Below, in pieces: positions 6,810 to 15,624 of a stretch of 21,547 nt of DNA. The notes under the pieces were generated by a model. The model searched no databases. It was not told where the DNA came from and saw only the letters and a list, made by a program, of their open reading frames with translations. The stretch's first letter is position 1, and each line of letters opens with the position of its first letter. The stretch comes from a virus. Both the position numbers and the translations under genes were made by a program. The stretch is from IMG/VR virus record IMGVR_UViG_3300035670_001389, positions 1 to 21,547 of that record; one strand, written 5' to 3'.

Positions 6810-7868
6810 ATGAGTAAGACAATCCAAGAGCTCCTCTCGGGTCTCCCAGCTTGGGAGGCTGCACTGACTGAGGACGGACACATCGATGAAGAGAATAGAG
6901 TAACAATTAAGGAAGCATTTGCATCTCCTGATGCAGCTGCGTTGTTCCCTAAGGTTCTCTCTCGCACACTGAGGGAAGCAGCAGAGCCACAGCTACTTGT
7001 GACTCCACTACTTTCAACAGTTCGCCTCGGCAAGGGGCGCTCATTGGAGTTTCCAGCAGTCAATGCAATCCAAGCTGCCGAAATCCCTGAGGGTCAAGAG
7101 TACCCAGAGCAAGCACTCGCCTTTGCAAAGCAGGTAGAGGGCAAGGTCTCAAAGAAGGGCGTTAAGCTCGCCTTCACCGAAGAAGTCGTTGCTGACTCCC
7201 TTTGGGACATTGTTGGTCTACACGTTCGTGCAGCAGGTCGTGCCATGGCTCGCCTTAAGGAGCAAATTGCTCTGAGCCGCTTTAAGGATGCAGCTACTGT
7301 CGTCTTTGATAACGATGACGTTGCTTATGATAACACTTCAGGTTTGGATATTGATGGCGCAGCCAACAATACCGTGACATGGGATGATATCATTGACATG
7401 GCTGCTGTTCTTATGGCTGAAAATCACATTCCAACAGACTTCATGCTTCACCCATTAATGTGGTCGGTGTTCCTAAAGGATGCCATCTTCCACGCTGGCG
7501 GGGCTGCCTCTGGAGTCAATCAAAGCTGGGGTTACCGTCCACAGTCAGCTGAGGGCGCACTCAATACCACAGCTCCAATGGGTCTGAACGTAATTGTTTC
7601 ACCATTTGTTAGCTTCACCGCTAAGAATGGCGCAACACCTGCTAAGTCAGACCTTTTCCTCATCGATCGCAATGAGGTTGGGACACTCCTGGTTAAAGAT
7701 GACATGAGCACGGATCAATTTGACGATCCTTCACGTGACATTCGCTCACTCAAGATGAAAGAGCGCTATGATATCGTGATGCTTGGTGACGGTGAGGGTA
7801 TAACCGTTGCTAAGAACGTCAGCCTTGCTCGCAACTACGAGGTTATGGTCACAAACGAGGCCAGCTGA
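6810..7868 (+). CDS. Major capsid protein (HK97-type fold)
   Basis: The protein has 352 residues. It looks like an HK97-fold major capsid protein: a helical N-terminal arm (1-60), an E-loop-like part with SRTLREAAEPQLL and GRSLEFPAVN, a long charged spine helix (SLWDIVGLHVRAAGRAMARL, 130-149), an A-domain with FMLHPLMWSVFLKDAIF, and a C-terminal strand region with RDIRSLKMKERYDIVML. The perfect ribosome site AGGAGG (6792-6797) is 12 nt from the ATG, longer than usual. Codon use is strongly biased: 13 of 15 Arg codons are CGC/CGT and 16 of 18 Lys codons are AAG, opposite to the portal gene. It ends with TGATAA and is followed by a strong terminator. All this fits the most abundant virion protein. 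Confidence 0.92.
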   Translation: MSKTIQELLSGLPAWEAALTEDGHIDEENRVTIKEAFASPDAAALFPKVLSRTLREAAEPQLLVTPLLSTVRLGKGRSLEFPAVNAIQAAEIPEGQEYPEQALAFAKQVEGKVSKKGVKLAFTEEVVADSLWDIVGLHVRAAGRAMARLKEQIALSRFKDAATVVFDNDDVAYDNTSGLDIDGAANNTVTWDDIIDMAAVLMAENHIPTDFMLHPLMWSVFLKDAIFHAGGAASGVNQSWGYRPQSAEGALNTTAPMGLNVIVSPFVSFTAKNGATPAKSDLFLIDRNEVGTLLVKDDMSTDQFDDPSRDIRSLKMKERYDIVMLGDGEGITVAKNVSLARNYEVMVTNEAS

Positions 7869-7873
7869 TAAAA

Positions 7874-7908
7874 CCTTAGGGTTGTTATAGTTACGAATAC
7901 CCTAAAGG
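7874..7908 (+). other. Upstream hairpin in the capsid gene 3' region
   Basis: CCTTAGGG (7874-7881) can pair with CCCTAAAGG (7900-7908) with one bulged A; the core TTAGGG/CCCTAA is perfect. It precedes the terminator hairpin. CCCTA (7900-7904) could instead pair with TAGGG (7910-7914), which belongs to the terminator stem, so the two structures can compete. Confidence 0.5.
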
Positions 7909-7950
7909 CTAGGGGGCGGTGGAGAAATCTGCCGCCCCCTAGTTTTATAT
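7909..7950 (+). terminator. Strong Rho-independent terminator after the major capsid gene
   Basis: A perfect 11-bp G+C-rich inverted repeat (CTAGGGGGCGG at 7909-7919, CCGCCCCCTAG at 7932-7942) encloses a 12-nt loop and is followed by TTTTATAT. Flanking GG and AA can extend the stem with the T run. It lies 41 nt after the capsid stop, so it should end most head-gene transcription. Confidence 0.9.
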
Positions 7951-7972
7951 AAGTTTTTGATTGTTACTATTA
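7948..7972 (+). promoter_or_regulatory. Candidate phage promoter, site C (relaxed spacing)
   Basis: TATAA (7948-7952) and TACTAT (7965-7970) occur as in sites A, B and D, but 12 rather than 9 nt apart; TATAAGTT is shared with site D. It follows the terminator directly and ends 31 nt before the GTG start at 8004. The downstream genes need a restart of transcription here, which supports a promoter. Confidence 0.33.
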
Positions 7973-8003
7973 ATGTATAAGATATCTTTTGGAGCGTGAT
8001 TAA

Positions 8004-8777
8004 GTGGCTTTTACAACTTTAGTTAACAATTTTATTGTTGGAGTAAATAGTTTACAAATAAAATTTGTTCGTTCAGTTCAAATAAGCTCTTTGTTAGACG
8101 AAAACTTCGTTTTAACAAAAGCTTCCCAACCATCTTCTCCTATTAGTTCTCCATTTAGAGATATTAATACCTTAATTCATTACAACTCCATAAGTCGTGC
8201 GCTTACACTTTTTTGGAATGTAGTTTTAGAAGCAAATACTGAGTATGTTGTAACAATTAGTAACCTAAAAGATGGCGCAGGCTTAACTATAGATTCTGAC
8301 AGTTTTAGTTTTACAACACCAGAAGAATCTGCTACTCCAAGTAGTTTAATTTCAACAGGAACTGTAATTGAAGAAATATTAATACAGGATAAATCTGTAA
8401 AAGTAGATTTTGATACCGGTTACCAAATAATAGCAAAAAATCCTGAATTTTATATAAAAGAAGTTCAGCCATCTAATGGATCATTTTATATAGATAATTC
8501 AGAAAATAATGGAAGAGTTACGATAACTTTTAATCAAAGGCCTGCTAGCAATTTCTTAACTTCAAAATATTTCAAGGTCCAAAGAAAACTAATGCAGAGA
8601 GCTCCATCAAGATGGGAAAATGTACCTGCACAAGTGTCTATTCATTCATGGAAGCCTGATGTTTTTATAGACTTTCCATCAGATGATACAACTCCTGTTT
8701 ACTATGTCGATGATAAGACGTATTATCAAACAGGATATAAATATAGAATTATTGTATCTTCAGAGGTAGGGGTTTAA
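8004..8777 (+). CDS. Virion surface protein with bacterial Ig-like (Big_5-type) domains
   Basis: The protein has 257 residues. GTG is the start, with GGAG (7991-7994) 9 nt upstream; the residues after it (MAFTT) are typical of a start. The segment LEANTEYVVTISNLKDGAG followed by SFSFTT matches the Big_5/SbsA Ig-like pattern. A second such domain seems to begin near VQPSNGSFYI, with GRVTITFNQRP. Ig-like domains decorate many phage capsids and tails and bind weakly to cell-surface sugars. It is the first gene after the capsid terminator and overlaps the next ATG by 1 nt (TAATG). Its exact place on the virion is not known; head decoration or fibre base are the main options. Confidence 0.72.
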   Translation: MAFTTLVNNFIVGVNSLQIKFVRSVQISSLLDENFVLTKASQPSSPISSPFRDINTLIHYNSISRALTLFWNVVLEANTEYVVTISNLKDGAGLTIDSDSFSFTTPEESATPSSLISTGTVIEEILIQDKSVKVDFDTGYQIIAKNPEFYIKEVQPSNGSFYIDNSENNGRVTITFNQRPASNFLTSKYFKVQRKLMQRAPSRWENVPAQVSIHSWKPDVFIDFPSDDTTPVYYVDDKTYYQTGYKYRIIVSSEVGV

Positions 8778-9187
8778 TGGCTAATCAATTGTATACTAGT
8801 ATAAAAGAAGATTTTTTAGGTGGTTCAATTAATTTATCAGCAGTAAATTTAAAGGTTGCGCTTGTTACATCGGGTTACTCTTTGGATATAGATAACCATA
8901 GATATCTGTCAGACATAAACCCGCTAAATATAGCAGCTTCTAGTAATATTTTAGAAAATGTTACAATTACAGATGGAGTCTTAGACGCAGAAAATGAGAC
9001 AATAGAAGATTATGGAACTAGTGGTTTTAGTTACTTAATTATTTATGAGTCAACTGGATCCAGTTCGACTTCAAGACTAATAGCATATATAGATACAGCA
9101 GACGGATTACCAGTACAAGGTACTAGTTCTCCAGTATCCGTTACTATACAATGGAGTGACTTAATAACTAAGATATTTAGTTTATAA
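8777..9187 (+). CDS. Small structural protein of a widespread phage family
   Basis: The protein has 136 residues. It starts MANQLYTSIKEDFLGGSINL and continues with VKVALVT-like strands, HRYLSDI, a long TITDGVLDAENETI strand pair, YLIIYESTG and a closing LITKIFSL. I recognise this layout from many tailed phages, where it is found beside capsid, fibre or neck genes and is called a structural or hypothetical protein; no biochemical role is established. It is translationally coupled to the Ig-like gene (TAATG). There are no catalytic residues, signal peptide or membrane segments. The fold is probably all-beta. Confidence 0.78.
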   Translation: MANQLYTSIKEDFLGGSINLSAVNLKVALVTSGYSLDIDNHRYLSDINPLNIAASSNILENVTITDGVLDAENETIEDYGTSGFSYLIIYESTGSSSTSRLIAYIDTADGLPVQGTSSPVSVTIQWSDLITKIFSL

Positions 9188-9197
9188 GGGAGTTTAC

Positions 9198-9536
9198 ATG
9201 GCTACAAATTATCCTAATTCTTTAGACATATTGGAAAATCCAACATCTACTGATAGGCTTAACTCTACGAGTGTTCCACACCATAAGCAACACGCTGATG
9301 CCAATGATGCTATCGAAGCAATACAAACGGTTTTAGGTGTAAATCCTGCTGGTAGTCATTTAACAGTCAAAGATAGAATAATTGCAGCTGAGTCTAACAT
9401 TTCTAATCAATCCGTTTTAAACGGCTTAAGTGACGTTACTATCTCTGTAGCTACAGTTGGTGATGTTTTGCGCTACACTGGCTCTGAATGGGTTAATTAT
9501 TCTGAAGAAAATCTCGTTGATGGAGGAAACTTTTAA
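9198..9536 (+). CDS. Small fibre-associated structural protein
   Basis: The protein has 112 residues, with GGGAG in the 10-nt gap before the ATG. The segment [19 protein letters not shown] then [19 protein letters not shown] is characteristic of a short family seen beside fibre genes in aquatic phages. The C-terminal half carries LSDVTIS and [14 protein letters not shown], a motif common at the joins of phage fibre proteins. It is followed after 2 nt by the long fibre gene and probably belongs to the same appendage, perhaps as an adaptor; that role is inferred. Confidence 0.77.
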   Translation: MATNYPNSLDILENPTSTDRLNSTSVPHHKQHADANDAIEAIQTVLGVNPAGSHLTVKDRIIAAESNISNQSVLNGLSDVTISVATVGDVLRYTGSEWVNYSEENLVDGGNF

Positions 9537-9538
9537 AC

Positions 9539-11407
9539 ATGGCTAATACTATAAGAATTAAGAGAAGGTCTAGTGGTGACGCTGGCGCACCAGGTAGTCT
9601 AGAGAACGCAGAACTAGCTTTTAATGAAGTTGATGACGTTCTTTATTATGGAGAAGGAACTGGTGGAGCAGGCGGAACAGCTACCACTATATTGGCCATA
9701 GGTGGTTCTGGAGCATTTGTTACCAAGTCAACAGCGCAGACAATAACTGGCGATAAAACTTTTAGCGGTACAGTCTCTTTAGGGAGTTCTGCAACTGCAA
9801 CCACTCAGTTAGCCGGTGACAATTCCACTAAAGTAGCTACCACAGCTTACGTAGCTTCTGCCGTAACAGCAGCAACATACTCGTTTACTTTAGCCGCAGA
9901 CTCTGGAACTTCTCAAGAAGTTAGCGATGAAGAAACAGTAACCATATCTGGTGGAACTGGTCTCTCATCAGAAGTTGCAACAAATGCGGGAAATAATACC
10001 CTCACGATTAATCTTGACAATACCGCAGTAACAGCTGGTAGCTATGGATCATCAACAGAGATTCCAACTTTTACTGTGGATGAACAAGGTAGATTAACAG
10101 CAGCTGGTACGGCCTCTGTAGCTACTGCACTATCTATAGCTGATAACAACACCAATACTGATACAGTAAACTTGTTGACAGACACCCTTACCTTTGCTGA
10201 AGGTGAAGGGATAGATGTTACTGTTTCCAATAACACCGTTACAATTTCCGGAGAAGATGCAACTTCGAGCAATAAGGGTATCGCTTCCTTTTCTTCTAGC
10301 GATTTCACGGTGTCATCTGGAGCTGTTTCCATATCAAATGTAAACCTTGGAACCCAGACAACCGGAAACTATATAGCTACGATAGCAGGTACCACTAATC
10401 AGGTTTCAGTTACCGGCTCTGGTTCTGAGACTTCTGCTGTGACACTGTCCCTTCCACAGGATATCCATAGCGGTGCAAGTCCACAGTTTGTAGACATTAC
10501 TTTAACCGGAGATGCGGCAGTAAATGGTGGGGATATAACTACTACTTCTACAACAGGAAATATATTTACATCTAACGCTACCACCATTAATCTTGGCACA
10601 GTTTCGGCTACAGCCGTAAATATTGGTTCATCAACATCTACCGTTACAGTTAATGATGATTTAGTTGTTACGGGCGACCTTACTGTTAATGGTACAACAA
10701 CCACTATAAATTCAACCACATTGTCAGTTGATGATAAGAATATAGAATTGGCTAGTACTGCCTCCCCAACGGACGCATCTGCCGACGGAGCTGGTATAAC
10801 AGTTAAGGGAGACACTGACAAAACTTTTAACTGGGTTGATGCGACAGACGCTTGGACATCCTCAGAGCACATGAACCTTGTCTCTGGTAAGGAATACTAC
10901 ATTGGTGGCACTAGCGTTCTCAATGCAACAACACTTGGTTCTGGCGTAACTACATCTAGCCTTACTTCAGTTGGAACTATTGGTTCTGGAACATGGCAGG
11001 GTACAATAGTAAGCCCTACATACGGCGGCACTGGTGTAAATAATGGTTCAAGTACAATAACCATTGGTGGTAATTTAACCTTCTCTGGAGCATTTACCAC
11101 AACTATAACAGCTACAGGAAATACTTCGGTAACACTTCCTACAACTGGCACTCTAGCTACATTAACTAATTCAGAAACAATAAGTAATAAGACAATAACC
11201 AATTCAAGCATTGGGACACTGGATCCATCAACTGCAGCTTTTACAACTTTGTCTGCTAACAGCAGTGTAACATTCACTGCCAATACCGCATCTACAGCAT
11301 ACACAAATGGTACACTAGTGGTTACTGGTGGTGTGGGAATTTCGGGCAGCCTTTATGGTAATAGCTCAACTCTAAGCGGATTTGTCATTGACGGTGGTAC
11401 ATACTAA
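9539..11407 (+). CDS. Repeat-rich fibre protein lacking a C-terminal chaperone
   Basis: The protein has 622 residues, with GGAGG (9523-9527) upstream. The N-terminus ([20 protein letters not shown], then [17 protein letters not shown]) is the usual attachment end of aquatic-phage fibres. [18 protein letters not shown] follows, a lambda-Stf-like motif. Then come long Ser/Thr/Gly beta repeats, [36 protein letters not shown] and [18 protein letters not shown]. These pieces are shared by many cyanophage and pelagiphage fibres. The chain stops at FVIDGGTY with no S74 chaperone or obvious receptor tip, so the next gene may supply the tip or the fibre may be short. Its position between capsid and neck genes suggests a head fibre, although a tail fibre cannot be excluded. 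It ends with TAATAA. Confidence 0.88.
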   Translation: MANTIRIKRRSSGDAGAPGSLENAELAFNEVDDVLYYGEGTGGAGGTATTILAIGGSGAFVTKSTAQTITGDKTFSGTVSLGSSATATTQLAGDNSTKVATTAYVASAVTAATYSFTLAADSGTSQEVSDEETVTISGGTGLSSEVATNAGNNTLTINLDNTAVTAGSYGSSTEIPTFTVDEQGRLTAAGTASVATALSIADNNTNTDTVNLLTDTLTFAEGEGIDVTVSNNTVTISGEDATSSNKGIASFSSSDFTVSSGAVSISNVNLGTQTTGNYIATIAGTTNQVSVTGSGSETSAVTLSLPQDIHSGASPQFVDITLTGDAAVNGGDITTTSTTGNIFTSNATTINLGTVSATAVNIGSSTSTVTVNDDLVVTGDLTVNGTTTTINSTTLSVDDKNIELASTASPTDASADGAGITVKGDTDKTFNWVDATDAWTSSEHMNLVSGKEYYIGGTSVLNATTLGSGVTTSSLTSVGTIGSGTWQGTIVSPTYGGTGVNNGSSTITIGGNLTFSGAFTTTITATGNTSVTLPTTGTLATLTNSETISNKTITNSSIGTLDPSTAAFTTLSANSSVTFTANTASTAYTNGTLVVTGGVGISGSLYGNSSTLSGFVIDGGTY

Positions 11408-11424
11408 TAAAGTAGGTTTAAGTC

Positions 11425-11796
11425 ATGCTGTATAACGAATTGATAGAGTATGACGAGCCGTATTTTCAATACAATGGAGTTAGAATTGTAGAACCTAATA
11501 CATTTGGTCCTACATCGGTTATATCTAATTTGGATATAAGAAAAGTCGTATTACTTCATCCAGAAAGTATTACTTCAACATTAATTTTTGTAGCTGCAAA
11601 TAAAGTTATTGTTGGAACTGGTAAAGAGCAAGTAACCCAGTCTACCGCTTCGTTAACGTTTGAGACTTATGATAGTGGTTATATAGCTTTTAATGTTGAA
11701 AAACGGGAAGCTTTTGCAGTTTCTTCGGCAGAAACTATAATACTAGAATATAATTCAGCTGGCACTGCAGATGTTACTATAATACAAACATCTTAG
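11425..11796 (+). CDS. Beta-rich protein of unknown function, possible fibre tip
   Basis: The protein has 123 residues, with a weak AGTAGG ribosome site 8 nt before the ATG. After a short Tyr-rich start (LYNELIEYDEPYFQYNG) it is dominated by alternating hydrophobic strands with no Cys and no catalytic motif. It lies 17 nt after the fibre gene, whose own C-terminus lacks a tip domain, so a role as separate tip or cap is possible. Alternatively it belongs with the neck genes that follow. I do not recognise the family. Confidence 0.7.
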   Translation: MLYNELIEYDEPYFQYNGVRIVEPNTFGPTSVISNLDIRKVVLLHPESITSTLIFVAANKVIVGTGKEQVTQSTASLTFETYDSGYIAFNVEKREAFAVSSAETIILEYNSAGTADVTIIQTS

Positions 11797-11808
11797 AATA
11801 GAGGAATT

Positions 11809-12708
11809 ATGTCAACTCAAAAAGTTCTAGTAAATGACACAGTTAGAATAAGGGTCAGATTCGTAGATGTAGACCCTTCAACTGGTGAAGAGGTGGACCT
11901 ATCTCCTGTTTCTGTAAATGTAGAAATAAAAAACTCATCTGGATCAATAGTAGTTTCAGAGGATGCGGATCCCCAAACTCCATCTTCTTTCTATTATGAT
12001 TTCATACCAGATGCAGCTGGTGAATATAATGTAAAGTTTTCTGGAATACTCCAGAATGGCAATACTGTTATTGTTCAACAAAAATTGTACGTTAGTACCA
12101 CCACAGAAACTTATCAACCAGTAGTTACTTTAGGTGCCGATGAATATATAGTATTTGCGGCAGATGTTGATCCTTTATATATAGATCCGGACGAATTAAC
12201 ACCTTATTTTCCCGATGCATCAATGTTGGAAATTGGTGAAATAGTTCATGTTTATTCCGAAGAGGTAAAGAAGCTCTATAAGCTTAGAGATGATCAAGAT
12301 GTTACGCAGCTACCCACTATAGTTTATGACTATATAAAAGCTGCTACCGCGTGTGATTTAACTAGAACATACGGATTTGGTGGAGATGACGAAATGTCTA
12401 TAACTCTTGGAGATCTTTCAATTAATAATAGAAATGTACCAAGAAATACGGTCACAAGAGATAACGCTTCGACATGGTGTCAGATAGCAGCTGCGTTAAG
12501 GAAAGAATTAATTTCGGCAAAAGTCGGACCAAGATCCATACTTCCTAGAGGGGTTCCAAATGAAAAAATTGGTACATCTGGAGGAGTTAGAGATCCTGAC
12601 ACGGGTAAGATAATATATCTTTCAGATAGGGAATTATATGGTCCAGGTAGGCAGCCTCCTAGAGATTCAGACCAGATGCCAGAAAGAGACCTAAGAAGCT
12701 ATGATTAA
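11809..12708 (+). CDS. Probable head-tail adaptor with N-terminal Ig-like domain
   Basis: The protein has 299 residues, with AGAGG before the ATG. Residues 1-~100 form an Ig-like beta sandwich (VNDTVRIRVRFVDVDPSTGE, later GEYNVKFSG and IVQQKLYVS). Residues ~150-245 are largely helical (YDYIKAATACDLTRTYGF, then NASTWCQIAAALRKELISA), resembling the helical adaptor ring that binds the portal in many phages. The C-terminus is Pro/Arg/Asp-rich and probably disordered. It is the first gene of a neck block and overlaps the next by 8 nt. The adaptor call comes from helical content and gene order; the Ig-like front is unusual for a small adaptor. Confidence 0.66.
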   Translation: MSTQKVLVNDTVRIRVRFVDVDPSTGEEVDLSPVSVNVEIKNSSGSIVVSEDADPQTPSSFYYDFIPDAAGEYNVKFSGILQNGNTVIVQQKLYVSTTTETYQPVVTLGADEYIVFAADVDPLYIDPDELTPYFPDASMLEIGEIVHVYSEEVKKLYKLRDDQDVTQLPTIVYDYIKAATACDLTRTYGFGGDDEMSITLGDLSINNRNVPRNTVTRDNASTWCQIAAALRKELISAKVGPRSILPRGVPNEKIGTSGGVRDPDTGKIIYLSDRELYGPGRQPPRDSDQMPERDLRSYD

Positions 12709-13072
12709 CGTAAAGAGAACATTTAGGCAGATACTTAAGCAATGGGGTCATGATGTCTATGTCCAAAGAATTCAGTCTAATGGAAATTATTCAGATAAAC
12801 TTGAAAGAATCACAGCTAGGCAATTAGGTCAGAGTGGGTCTATTAATGCCAATTCTGTCCAAGAGCTAGATGCTGGTATCTTTACTAAATATGATGCTGT
12901 TTATTATTTCGAAAGTACCGTTAACCCAAAAGAGGGAGACAGGATTTACGAATCTATATCTGTTAAAATAAATAAAAATTCTACTAGATTTAGAATAGAT
13001 ACAGCCACTCCAATTAGGGGTAGAATGGGCAAGGTTGACTATTGGATAGTTGGCGCTACAAGAGAAGGCTAA
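12701..13072 (+). CDS. Probable head-closure (stopper) protein
   Basis: The protein has 123 residues. The ATG lies inside the stop region of the adaptor gene (8-nt overlap) with no clear ribosome site, so coupled translation is likely. The N-terminal RTFRQILKQWGHDVYVQR and the later PKEGDRIYES, then GKVDYWIVGATREG, fit the small beta-barrel stopper proteins that follow the adaptor in many phages and close the capsid after packaging. Size and order agree with that family. It could instead be a second connector ring. Confidence 0.65.
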   Translation: MINVKRTFRQILKQWGHDVYVQRIQSNGNYSDKLERITARQLGQSGSINANSVQELDAGIFTKYDAVYYFESTVNPKEGDRIYESISVKINKNSTRFRIDTATPIRGRMGKVDYWIVGATREG

Positions 13073-13073
13073 T

Positions 13074-14666
13074 ATGATTACTCTGTATAATAATCAAAGG
13101 GCTAACTTTAAGTTTGTTTTTTCTTCAGATTTAAATGTTTATAATCCATTATCTTTAGCTACACCTAAAGAGATTATAATTAGCATATTCAGAGGCGATG
13201 GTACATCTGGACCAGTTATAGATGGTCCATATTCCTCTACCCAGCAGGACTCTGAGGTAAATAAAGACTCTTATATATCGGACAATGTATATGATGAGAT
13301 AGTTTTTACATATAGAATTCCTATGTCCTTATATGAGGGAATCTATACTGTTCAGGCTTCCGTTGAGGGTCCTGATGGTTCTATTTTAAGGAACTATTCA
13401 TCTTTTCAGGTTGTTAATACTGAATCATATTTATCTCCAGTTTCTCTGGCAAATAATACTAGCTCAATAGTTAATTATAGGCCTGAATATAAGCAGCTGG
13501 CTAGGACTAATCACAGCACACTACTATTAATAGGGCATGCCGATGGGGTTGAGTTAAATCAACCATTTAGGGTTAAAACCATACAGCACGCTATTGATAC
13601 TCTTAAGGCTGATTTTAATTCACCTCTTTTGAGAGGTATTCTTAACGCATATGCGGCCGGAGCAACTGATATAGTCGCCTGCGCTGCCGCTCCCATGTAT
13701 GAGTATATTGATGATTTTAATTACAGACTTCGGTCTGGAAATGTTTTTGATTACCAAGGTAACTTGACAAATAAAACATTTTACCAAAGATACTACGAAA
13801 GGTTGGAGCAAACGTATTTTGCAATACGTGAACTAGATTTCATAGATATTATTGCTCCTCTTCAGGCTTCCATAATTAGAACCGGAGACTATGATTTCAT
13901 AACACAACTCGCTCAATATTGTTATGACTTTAATAATGAAACTGGATTTGTTCAGATGGGTGTAATCGGATCTAGGACAAACGGATTTAATTCTTCTGAT
14001 ATTGAATTAATGGAGCAGAATTCAGTACTGGTAAATAAGCTTACTACGTATTCAAACGGATTTATCTCATCCGATATAGGTAGATTTGTTGTTCCGGTTT
14101 ATGGTGAATGTTTATATAGTCATCCTCAAATAAGGTACACCTATACTGACTCAGTTTGTGCGTCATATGCAGCAATGCTTGCCTCTAACGGGTTAGGTAG
14201 TTCTTTAATAAGGAAGAGAATTCCAGGGGCAGTTTCGGTATTTGGATCAGATCTTTCTCACTCACAGTATATGAGATTAGAAGATCTTGGTGTAAATACC
14301 ATATATAGAGGTAAAAAAACTAAGAGGAATATAGATTTTGAAGTTTACGTTACAAATGATTACACTTTAGCTAGGACTGGAAATACGCTGCATAAAGCTC
14401 AGCAAATGAGGCTAATGGCAAGACTCATAAATGAGACTAAAGTATATGCCTCCCAAGCTATTGGTAGGCTATCTTACGATTCTACTAGTGAGAAGATAAA
14501 AAAGATGCTAGACGGCTTGTTGTCTGATGGTGCAATAAATGATTATTCTTTTAATGTAACTGTTGACTCTCTAAACATAGGTCATCTAATATTCGATATA
14601 GAAGTTCTGTCTTCTCTAGGTCTAAAGAAAATAGATTTCTCCCTATCAGCAGGACCAGGAGCATAA
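13074..14666 (+). CDS. Sheath-family protein with N-terminal Ig-like domain
   Basis: From the ATG at 13074 the protein has 530 residues. AAGG (13065-13068) lies 5 nt upstream; a TTG at 13050 would overlap the stopper gene more and adds an atypical leader. Residues 1-~115 look Ig-like (EGIYTVQASVEGPDGS). The rest resembles contractile-tail sheath proteins: AAGATDIVACAAAPM, YFAIRELDFIDIIAPLQA, a central ASYAAMLASNGLG core, and a C-terminal domain with EKIKKMLDGLLSDGAINDY and HLIFDIEVLSSLGLKKI. The larger-scale sheath is the separate gene at 15743. AGA/AGG and AT-rich codons suggest lower expression, so this may form a neck- or end-proximal ring. That role is inferred. Confidence 0.78.
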   Translation: MITLYNNQRANFKFVFSSDLNVYNPLSLATPKEIIISIFRGDGTSGPVIDGPYSSTQQDSEVNKDSYISDNVYDEIVFTYRIPMSLYEGIYTVQASVEGPDGSILRNYSSFQVVNTESYLSPVSLANNTSSIVNYRPEYKQLARTNHSTLLLIGHADGVELNQPFRVKTIQHAIDTLKADFNSPLLRGILNAYAAGATDIVACAAAPMYEYIDDFNYRLRSGNVFDYQGNLTNKTFYQRYYERLEQTYFAIRELDFIDIIAPLQASIIRTGDYDFITQLAQYCYDFNNETGFVQMGVIGSRTNGFNSSDIELMEQNSVLVNKLTTYSNGFISSDIGRFVVPVYGECLYSHPQIRYTYTDSVCASYAAMLASNGLGSSLIRKRIPGAVSVFGSDLSHSQYMRLEDLGVNTIYRGKKTKRNIDFEVYVTNDYTLARTGNTLHKAQQMRLMARLINETKVYASQAIGRLSYDSTSEKIKKMLDGLLSDGAINDYSFNVTVDSLNIGHLIFDIEVLSSLGLKKIDFSLSAGPGA

Positions 14667-14667
14667 T

Positions 14668-15624
14668 ATGGTAATGAGATATAATACTTTTCCTAATTTT
14701 TCTCAATGGAACAGGCTTGGTAAGAATCCATTGGTTGCGCCTGGATTTACTAGGACTAATTCCGAGGGAGTAGATGAAATATATTCTGGCTCTTTAAATT
14801 ATCTTGAATTTGTTCAAGTGGTAAAGAAAATTTGGGAAGAGTTACATCCAGAAATATTGATTATACCCTATAATCCAAATAGGGATGTGAGTACTTCTTT
14901 TGATGAAACAGTAACTGCAATTTCTTCTTCAAATGTTGCGGGTTTGACACCTTCTGAATATCCACCAATAACTATTGGATATTCTTTAGAGCTTAGGAAG
15001 CCTCACACTATGGACCCGAAGCCAAGAATGAGGCATCAATTAAATAATTCTATCAATGAAAATATAACAATATATGGTCAGAAATTTCAAAATATAGTCA
15101 GTTTTACAGTAATGGCCGAAGTGGGTACCTTTTTTGGCTCCGATAACCAGCAGTCGTTTGACGATGCAGACGCATCCGTAGTTGTAGATCAAGTAATAGA
15201 AGAATTTGAGAATTTTATGGTTGAATATACACCAATATTTAAGGCCATGGGTGCGTCGGACTTAGTATATGCCAGAAGGGTGTCTGATTCGGATATCAAT
15301 AAAGATGGAAAAGACATTCTTCAGAGGCAAGTTATGTATATGTTAACGACAGAGAAAACTTTTGCTATCTCTAATAGAAGAATACAAAAAATAGCTGTAG
15401 ATACCAGAGCTTGGTTGAAGGATATATATTCTGCCACACCATCTTACCAGGTTAATGAAGTAGGTTCCGAGGAGCTGATCAGAGAGTCTGAAACCTACGC
15501 TAGGGTTGAAAGAATGGATAATGACGGATTCCCTGTCTATGAGATAATGGAAGACACAGATTTAGTTCTTAGGGATCATTTTCAAATGTCTACACCAGAC
15601 GAAAATTCTACTCCAAATCAATAA
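14668..15624 (+). CDS. Candidate tail terminator / tail completion protein
   Basis: The protein has 318 residues. AGGA (14657-14660) sits 7 nt before the ATG, and a second in-frame ATG lies at 14674. The middle part has ITIGYSLELRKP, NITIYGQKFQNIVSFTVMAE, then VDQVIEEFENFMVEYTPIFK, and QVMYMLTTEKTFAI. The strand-strand-long-helix order and the place just before the sheath gene resemble tail terminator proteins that cap tube and sheath at the neck. The N-terminus mentions a long helix (YLEFVQVVKKIWEELHPE). The C-terminal ~60 residues are acidic. The call is moderate; another neck component is possible. Confidence 0.58.
   Translation: MVMRYNTFPNFSQWNRLGKNPLVAPGFTRTNSEGVDEIYSGSLNYLEFVQVVKKIWEELHPEILIIPYNPNRDVSTSFDETVTAISSSNVAGLTPSEYPPITIGYSLELRKPHTMDPKPRMRHQLNNSINENITIYGQKFQNIVSFTVMAEVGTFFGSDNQQSFDDADASVVVDQVIEEFENFMVEYTPIFKAMGASDLVYARRVSDSDINKDGKDILQRQVMYMLTTEKTFAISNRRIQKIAVDTRAWLKDIYSATPSYQVNEVGSEELIRESETYARVERMDNDGFPVYEIMEDTDLVLRDHFQMSTPDENSTPNQ

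Noticed and set aside
5533-7063. Open frames on the - strand at 5533-6018 and 6695-7063
   Set aside because: They lie opposite the strongly supported scaffold and capsid genes; composition is a reverse image of those genes and all neighbours run on the + strand.
10042-11304. Long open frames on the - strand opposite the repeat fibre (10042-10332, 10399-10872, 10897-11304)
   Set aside because: They mirror the Ser/Thr/Gly repeat codons of the + strand fibre gene, giving Val-rich low-complexity proteins with no matching family, no operon partner and no ribosome-site support.
14311-14319. A-rich run in the first sheath-family gene as a frameshift site
   Set aside because: The gene continues in frame for over 110 codons with family-typical sequence and no alternative frame of useful length is reached.
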